Origin: Paenibacillus tepidiphilus
GTDB lineage: Bacteria; Bacillota; Bacilli; Paenibacillales; Paenibacillaceae
Length of the DNA stretch: 47,714 nt
Assembly (NCBI RefSeq): GCF_008635795.1
Contig: NZ_VWRQ01000034.1
Span: 1 to 47,714, forward strand
Reading direction: 5' to 3'
The stretch's first letter is position 1, and every line of letters begins with the position of its first letter. Positions 42,734 to 47,714 of the stretch are shown here, one piece after another. Both the position numbers and the translations under genes were made by a program. Under the pieces are notes generated by a model. The model worked only from the letters and a program-made list of their open reading frames with translations, was not told where the DNA came from and searched no databases.

Positions 42734-43837
42734 ATGGGGCTGGAGAAGGGCCGGATCAGCACAGCGCAGATGGTTACGTTAGGCGCATTTACATTGATAG
42801 GAGACATGGCACTGGTATATCCTTCCGTTATGACAGCCGGCTCCGGCCAGGATGCCTGGATTGCAGGATTAATCAGTATTCCGCTAGGACTGGTAACCAT
42901 CAAGCTGATGGTAAGCGTAGCTGATATCGATGCCGACAAAAATCTGGTGGAGCTTTCCCGCATGATTTTGGGGAAGTGGGCCGGCAACGCCGTTGCAGCG
43001 TTTTATTTGCTCTTCTTTCTCCTGGCCGGCTCAACCTATATCCGGGAAATCGAAGATTTCATGTGCACGCAAATTTACGAAGGCACCCCCGGGGGAGTCA
43101 TCCGGTTTATGGCCATCTTTCTGCTCGTATACGGGTTGCAAAAGGGGCTTGAAACGTTGGGCAGGGCCGCCCAGATCTTCTTGCCCTTTTTCGTTGTGTT
43201 TCTGATTCTCCTTTTCGTACTGCTCTTTCCGGACGTCCGGCTGGAGCGTCTGTATCCTATAATGAATACCCCGGTTCCGGATATGCTGCACACTGTAATG
43301 TTCGGTGTCTTCTATCCTTTCGGGGAGCTGTGCGTCTTCTTTATGGTCTATCCCTATGCCCGCAAACAAAGCACCACCGGGAGGGATATTTTCCTTACCC
43401 TGACTCTCAGCGCAGTAGCCTTGAATCTCATTTTATTTCTGTCTTTGACCGTGTTGGGCGTGTATTTTTCCGAGCATGAATTCTATGCCGCTTATATTCT
43501 CGCCCAGCGCATCAACGTCGGCAATTTCCTGCAGCGGATTGAAGCGTTAATGGCTACGACCTGGATCATCAGCACTTACTTCAAAACCGCACTCTATTAC
43601 TATGCTTTTGTATTGGGTACAGCCGAATTTTTCAAGATGAAAAGCTACCAGCCGCTTATCTTTCCGGTCGCCTTTCTGCTCTACGGCTTATCTTACTTAA
43701 TCGCAGAGGATATCATTTTCTATGTAAAGGAAATACCGGCATTCTGGGTGGACTGGGATTTTACCTACGGTTTTGTTCTTCCGCTGCTGTTGTTAATCGT
43801 TCATTCCTTGCGCAAACGGAAGAGTCCCTCATCTTGA
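42734..43837 (+). CDS. Spore germination receptor B subunit (GerB permease family)
   Basis: The 367-residue protein has ten membrane helices with the GerB/APC signature (ISTAQMVTLGAFTLIGDMAL, GSGQDAWIAGL, FYLLFFLLAGSTYIREIEDF). GerB binds the nutrient signal within its transporter-like core. It is transcribed away from gerA-gerC with a 157-bp gap. GGGAGG lies eight bases before the ATG. It probably pairs with the adjacent A and C subunits. Confidence 0.95.
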   Translation: MGLEKGRISTAQMVTLGAFTLIGDMALVYPSVMTAGSGQDAWIAGLISIPLGLVTIKLMVSVADIDADKNLVELSRMILGKWAGNAVAAFYLLFFLLAGSTYIREIEDFMCTQIYEGTPGGVIRFMAIFLLVYGLQKGLETLGRAAQIFLPFFVVFLILLFVLLFPDVRLERLYPIMNTPVPDMLHTVMFGVFYPFGELCVFFMVYPYARKQSTTGRDIFLTLTLSAVALNLILFLSLTVLGVYFSEHEFYAAYILAQRINVGNFLQRIEALMATTWIISTYFKTALYYYAFVLGTAEFFKMKSYQPLIFPVAFLLYGLSYLIAEDIIFYVKEIPAFWVDWDFTYGFVLPLLLLIVHSLRKRKSPSS

Positions 43838-43910
43838 TCAGGCAGGATTATAGCGTTAATCTCCCGAATTTATAGTCTATTCTACCCCTCGGAATGGACA
43901 GGTGATCAGC

Positions 43911-44804
43911 ATGCGGCAATTTATGATCGGTCAATACGGCGGCTTTGATGAACACAAATTTACCCGCGATTTCCGCAGCGGATTTCATGGCATTGAAGCC
44001 TGCAGCTTCACTTCCGGTGAAGACGCGGCCCGGCTGCATAACGCGGCGCAAAGCGGCGAATTTCAGATCGGCGTGCACTTTCCCTTCCGGGCCGGCCGTT
44101 CCGACTTGCGCGACGCCCTCCTGAGCTCTCCCGATCCTGCCGTGCGAAAGGATGCTTACCGGCTGGTCGCTGACGAACTTGCCGAGCTCGCCGCTCTGCA
44201 GCCGGAGTATGTGCTCTTCCACTATCCCAAGCCCGTGATCCTGGATGACTGGGTGAATTGGCATGGATGGCGGTTCGCCGACCGCCGGGAATTCATGTAT
44301 GAGAGCGAGATCAGCGGTGAACAGCTGGAGGAGCTGACCGAAGAGCTGTTTGTCTGGCTGGCGAATCAGAGTGCCAGGTACCGCTTCACACCTGTTCTGG
44401 AGTTCGACGCGCTGAACCGGTATGTCTATGAACAGGATTTTCTGGAGCAGCTGCTTGTGCGTTATCCGCAAATCCGGCTGTGTCTCGATACAGCACGTTT
44501 ATATTTGCAGGAACGGCTGGACCCCCATTTTGACGCCAAAGCCGTTCTGCGCAGGTACTCCAGGTACGCCCATCTGATTCATTTATCGAATGTGCAGGTG
44601 CAGGAGGGCGTGAGTCACAGCCACCACCCGGTGCTGCCAGAGCTGAGCCCGGAGGACGGCTGGGCGCCCATTGAAGAGTATTTACAGATCATCCGCTCAG
44701 GTAACAGCTCTGTAAAGATCATGTTCGAGCACCGCTCGGACCTTCTGACGGATGAGGAGCTGCAGCGCTGCTATGACTGGGTGGCGGCACAAGTATATTG
44801 GTAA
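43911..44804 (+). CDS. TIM-barrel protein of the sugar isomerase/AP endonuclease 2 superfamily
   Basis: About 297 residues with the xylose-isomerase-like TIM barrel: GFHGIEACS near the start, IGVHFPFR, the metal-ligand type segments VLEFDAL, LCLDTAR, LIHLSNVQ, and a terminal IMFEHRSD. The His, Glu and Asp residues at strand ends suit a divalent metal site. The substrate is unknown; members include sugar-phosphate epimerases and DNA-repair endonucleases. ATG 43911 has AGGTGA upstream and is preferred to GTG 43902. It lies 73 bp after gerB on the same strand and may be read from it. Confidence 0.82.
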   Translation: MRQFMIGQYGGFDEHKFTRDFRSGFHGIEACSFTSGEDAARLHNAAQSGEFQIGVHFPFRAGRSDLRDALLSSPDPAVRKDAYRLVADELAELAALQPEYVLFHYPKPVILDDWVNWHGWRFADRREFMYESEISGEQLEELTEELFVWLANQSARYRFTPVLEFDALNRYVYEQDFLEQLLVRYPQIRLCLDTARLYLQERLDPHFDAKAVLRRYSRYAHLIHLSNVQVQEGVSHSHHPVLPELSPEDGWAPIEEYLQIIRSGNSSVKIMFEHRSDLLTDEELQRCYDWVAAQVYW

Positions 44805-44874
44805 TGCGGCAGGCGCATGATACAATATGGGAAATCTAACGCTTAACCAATACGGCATCTAAGGAGTGTGGCTT

Positions 44875-45303
44875 GTGGGTATTGATGTGTATCTGAATTT
44901 TAACGGAAACTGCCGTGAGGCTGTCGAGTATTATGCCGACGTCTTCCAGACCGGTGCGCCGCAAATCATGGCATTCGGCGACTCTCCGCCCAATCCCGAT
45001 TATCCGCTCCCCGAGGAAGCGAAGCATCTGGTCATGCACGCCAGACTGACAATAGAGGGCAGCAATGTGATGTTCTCCGATGTTTTTCCGGGAATGCCAT
45101 TCATTCTGGGCAACAATGTGAGCCTCTCCCTGACCACCTTCGATGAGAAGAAGATCAGAACCTGGTTCAGCAAGCTGAAGGAAGGCGGAACCGTGGGCAT
45201 GGAGCTGCAGGAGACGTTCTGGAGCAAATGCTACGGGAATGTGAAGGACAAGTTCGGCACTGAATGGCAGCTTAGCCTGGAAGGCGAGGAAGGGGCTCAC
45301 TAG
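44875..45303 (+). CDS. VOC-fold protein of the PhnB/glyoxalase-like family
   Basis: The 142-residue protein matches the PhnB-type vicinal-oxygen-chelate fold (DVYLNFNGNCREAVEYYADV, HARLTIEGSNVMFSD, then WSKCYGNVKDKFGTEWQL). These small dimers are often annotated as 3-demethylubiquinone methyltransferase-like but most lack a known substrate. The start GTG 44875 has AAGGAG eight bases upstream; the earlier in-frame GTG overlaps that site. A terminator follows. Confidence 0.9.
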   Translation: MGIDVYLNFNGNCREAVEYYADVFQTGAPQIMAFGDSPPNPDYPLPEEAKHLVMHARLTIEGSNVMFSDVFPGMPFILGNNVSLSLTTFDEKKIRTWFSKLKEGGTVGMELQETFWSKCYGNVKDKFGTEWQLSLEGEEGAH

Positions 45304-45345
45304 ACGGCTCGGCTGGTAAGGTAAGTATACTGACAGATCAAACCG

Positions 45346-45383
45346 AGGATACAGACAGCACGCCGCGTTCTGTATCCTTTTTT
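45346..45383 (+). terminator. Terminator after the VOC gene
   Basis: The arms aggatacaga and tctgtatcct with a 13-base loop are followed by a T-run. Confidence 0.85.
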
Positions 45384-45425
45384 CTTGCGCGGCAGCATCC
45401 TTTATAGTGGAGGCATTGTATATCT

Positions 45426-46679
45426 ATGAATGCATTTTCAGAGCAAATCAGGAGCTACTTATCGGAATATGAGAAGATCTGGCCGTTCAGCGGCACCGTT
45501 CTCATAGCCAAGGATGGAGAGATGCTGCACCGCTCAGCTTACGGCTGCGCCAATGTGGAGCTGCAAGCACCCAATAGTATGGATACCCGTTTCCGCATCT
45601 GGTCGGTGACCAAGTCATTCACCGCTATGAGCATTATGATGCTGGCGGAACAAGGCTTGCTGCGTATCAAGGATGAACTCCGTTCGCACCTGCCTGAACT
45701 GGACCTCAAAGGCGTTACCGTCGCCCACCTGCTGAACCACACCTCCGGTCTGGCGAATTACAGCAGCATGTCCCGGTATAATAACAGGCTGCTGCGCCTC
45801 AGAATGACGCCTGATGAGGTAGTAGAGCTGTTCATCGGCGAACCGCTGGCCTTTGAGCCCGGCACTTCCTTCGCCTACAACAACTCCGGTTATTTTCTGC
45901 TCGGACTGTTGATCGAGAGGCTCAGCGGGCTGAGCTTCCGTGACTTCATTGACCGCCATATTCTCCAGCCTCTGGGCATGCTTAATACCGGCTTTGACGA
46001 TAACCGTACGCTGATTCCCGGGATGGCGTCTTCCTATCAATCCAATTGGGAGCAGCTTACCCCCTGTGAATATATGGACATGAGCTCCATTGCCACGGCA
46101 GGCTGCATGTACTCCACGGTAGACGATCTGTACAAGTGGGATCAGGCGCTCTACACCGGCAGCCTGGTGTCTTCGAAGACACTGGAGACCATATTTACAC
46201 CGGGGCACGGGAGTTACGGTTACGGCTGGTTCATTGATGAGCATTTGGGCCGCAGCCGTATCCATCATGGCGGTGCCTACCGGGGCTGCCGCAGCGAGCT
46301 GCACCGGTATCCGGAGGAGAAGCTTACCGTGATTATGCTCACCAATTACGATATCGTACCGGTCTATCCGCTGACGGAAAGGCTGGCCGGCTTGGCTCTC
46401 GGACAGGAGGTGCCGCTCCCCGCCCGTCCACCGGCAATTTCGCTGGATGACGCTATTTACAAGGCGTATGTGGGCACGTATGAAGGATACGGCTGTCAGG
46501 CGGAAGTGAAGCATGACGGGAAACAGCTCTATTTTATTTGGAATGAGGAGCAGTCCGTGCCGCTGTACCCGCTCTCTGAAACTAAATTTCACAGCACCTG
46601 GTACGACTGGGAATGCTACTTCGAACGCAATGCGCAGGGCCGGGTGACGTTTCTAGGAATGGACAAAACCAAAGGATAG
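45426..46679 (+). CDS. Beta-lactamase-fold serine hydrolase
   Basis: The 417-residue protein has the class C/penicillin-binding fold motifs: SVTK (Ser60-Lys63), YNN (Tyr151-Asn153) and HHGG near residue 280, plus LLNHTSGL. The last 80 residues form a lipocalin-like extra domain (YVGTYEGYGCQAEV). There is no signal peptide, so it is probably a cytosolic esterase or peptidase and not a secreted beta-lactamase. The substrate is unknown. The ribosome site GGAGG is 12 bases from the ATG, longer than usual. Confidence 0.9.
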   Translation: MNAFSEQIRSYLSEYEKIWPFSGTVLIAKDGEMLHRSAYGCANVELQAPNSMDTRFRIWSVTKSFTAMSIMMLAEQGLLRIKDELRSHLPELDLKGVTVAHLLNHTSGLANYSSMSRYNNRLLRLRMTPDEVVELFIGEPLAFEPGTSFAYNNSGYFLLGLLIERLSGLSFRDFIDRHILQPLGMLNTGFDDNRTLIPGMASSYQSNWEQLTPCEYMDMSSIATAGCMYSTVDDLYKWDQALYTGSLVSSKTLETIFTPGHGSYGYGWFIDEHLGRSRIHHGGAYRGCRSELHRYPEEKLTVIMLTNYDIVPVYPLTERLAGLALGQEVPLPARPPAISLDDAIYKAYVGTYEGYGCQAEVKHDGKQLYFIWNEEQSVPLYPLSETKFHSTWYDWECYFERNAQGRVTFLGMDKTKG

Positions 46680-46752
46680 CGCTTACAATACATTCTATGG
46701 TTTAATGTAGGTACCGCGAATGCCACTATCCCGCCATGAAGGAGACGATGCT

Positions 46753-47157
46753 ATGGAAATCTCATATTTCCTCCTGCCCAAAGATCAGGTTGCTTACATC
46801 ACCTCTTCCATCTCCATGCTGGAAGCGCTGGACGAACTGGAACGGCATTATTATTCGGCGATCCCTATTATCGACGGGGACGGGAAGTATGTCGGCACTT
46901 TATCCGAGGGCGATTTGCTGTGGAAGCTGAAGAATACGGCCGGACTTGATTTCGAGAATATGCGCGACATTAAAGTCAGCGATATCCAGCGGCATGTGCA
47001 CAATGAGAGTGTCGAGATTCAGGCCCAGATGGAGGATATGCTGACCCTGGCCGCCGACCAGAATTTCGTGCCCGTTACCGACCGTTCCGGCGTCTTCCTG
47101 GGAATTATCCGCCGCAAAGACATTATCGAATATTATACGCGTAATATTACGGATTGA
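46753..47157 (+). CDS. CBS-pair protein (CbpB/YkuL-like)
   Basis: The 134-residue protein consists of two CBS motifs (YYSAIPIIDGDGKYVGTLSE and NFVPVTDRSGVFLGIIRRKD) with a short N-terminal PKDQVAYI segment. This is the layout of CbpB, a c-di-AMP-binding protein that links cyclic dinucleotide level to the stringent response in Bacillus and Listeria. A generic adenosine-nucleotide sensor is equally compatible. The start is ATG 46753 with AAGGAG eight bases upstream. A strong terminator follows at 47217. Confidence 0.85.
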   Translation: MEISYFLLPKDQVAYITSSISMLEALDELERHYYSAIPIIDGDGKYVGTLSEGDLLWKLKNTAGLDFENMRDIKVSDIQRHVHNESVEIQAQMEDMLTLAADQNFVPVTDRSGVFLGIIRRKDIIEYYTRNITD

Positions 47158-47216
47158 ACGGACTGCAGCTCTGGTTCTGTTAAATGTTGGCTCAATCATA
47201 TGCTTGCTCCTATATC

Positions 47217-47255
47217 AATAAAGCCATCCGTCGGCCAGCGACGGATGGCTTTATT
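47217..47255 (+). terminator. Terminator after the CBS gene
   Basis: A perfect 17-bp stem (aataaagccatccgtcg and its complement) with a five-base loop, ending in a T-rich tail. Confidence 0.9.
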
Positions 47256-47714
47256 ATTGTTCGGTCTATTTGATTTCAAACACTATATAAGTTGAACAAA
47301 AGATTAGCCGGATAGGGCCTGAAAGTGACTTCAGTAAAGTTACGGATTTCCGTCCGCTGCCCGTTCCCCAGATTACCGGATGAATAACGCTAATTGCTGT
47401 ATAATCCGCTGGCAGCCCGCTCTGTCTGTATAGGTATGATGAACGAAAGGCAACCCCTGTTTGCGGACTGTAGTGGAAAATCGCCACTTAATTCTACCTG
47501 TATGGAGGATAATCACAGACTTAATTGGATATCCGCCACTTAATATGGGTGAAAAATATTGATCTCATCAATTTCGACCATATTAAATGGCGATAATCGA
47601 ATTAGATTGCTGAAATCCGGATGGCGTAAAATAAGTTGTGTACCAAGATTTGGGGCCTAGTCAGGCAACAAAAAAGTAGGGTATTCTCGGGATTGTTGAA
47701 GTCCACCAAGAAAG
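47256..47714. other. Non-coding right end with ccacttaat words and a large palindrome
   Basis: No frame with a credible ribosome site was found. The word cgccacttaat occurs at about 47482 and 47534, with a related agacttaatt between them. The region holds the 59-bp palindrome described separately. Confidence 0.5.
47534..47592. repeat. 59-bp imperfect palindrome
   Basis: The outer arms 47534-47548 and 47578-47592 match at 14 of 15 positions as inverted repeats. The inner arms attgat and atcaat (47558-47563 and 47567-47572) pair perfectly around ctc. It would fold into one long hairpin and is not followed by a T-run in either direction. Confidence 0.75.

Noticed and set aside
45426..46679. Antibiotic-resistance beta-lactamase
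   Set aside because: The SVTK, YNN and HGG motifs fit the broad serine-hydrolase family, and there is no signal peptide, so a resistance role is not supported.
47266..47487. A 73-residue minus-strand frame near the right end
   Set aside because: No ribosome site and no recognisable motif; it lies next to a non-coding repeat region.
47590..47714. Start of a gene running off the right edge
   Set aside because: One short frame stays open to the edge from about 47634, but it has no ribosome site or usual start and is too short to judge.

Overview
The window looks like part of a Paenibacillus-type chromosome (aerobic, endospore-forming Firmicute). Supporting signs are strong GGAGG-like ribosome sites, a GerA/GerB/GerC spore germinant receptor, a bacillibactin-type AraC regulator fused to a substrate-binding domain under a perfect Fur box, ChvE-type sugar uptake, a SigO/RsoA-like split sigma factor, and very large modular proteins. 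Coding DNA is moderately GC-rich. No rRNA, tRNA, insertion sequence, CRISPR array or riboswitch was recognised.

Region 1 (1-11604) is the accessory and surface part. At the left edge is the N-terminal 851 codons of a low-complexity, coiled-coil, amphipathic-helix protein of the kind found in extracellular contractile injection (eCIS) loci. Next come an XhlA-like phage membrane protein and a 2,521-residue secreted protein with about 24 HYR-type beta-sandwich repeats and a C-terminal CBM3 module. Facing the giant gene across 352 bp is a two-gene operon that looks like a split sigma factor (region 4-like and region 2-like polypeptides, overlapping by 61 nt). It is a reasonable candidate to control the giant gene.

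Region 2 (11779-18101) holds small unknown genes, including a 56-residue protein with a homing-endonuclease-associated-repeat signature. It also holds a compact mcp-cheW-cheA operon and a PH-domain protein. Region 3 (18263-21477) is an iron-siderophore module: Btr-like regulator, siderophore-binding lipoprotein and esterase, with two Fur boxes but no permease in the window. A 52-bp tandem repeat array lies in the gap beyond it.

Region 4 (22042-29937) holds a GNAT enzyme co-transcribed with a HAD/metallo-beta-lactamase fusion, a three-gene monosaccharide ABC transporter (chvE-mmsA-mmsB) with an intercistronic hairpin, and an asparaginase. Region 5 (30211-39519) holds a repeat-bearing lipoprotein, an APC permease, and a two-gene operon of a polytopic membrane protein with an 1,807-residue kinase/ATPase/GAF/PAS/diguanylate cyclase protein.

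Region 6 (39606-47255) holds a germinant receptor locus with gerB divergent from gerA-gerC plus a small membrane protein. It is followed by a TIM-barrel isomerase-like protein, a PhnB-like VOC protein, a beta-lactamase-fold serine hydrolase and a CBS-pair protein. The last 450 bp is non-coding and carries a 59-bp imperfect palindrome. All functional statements rest on reading motifs by eye; no database search was run.
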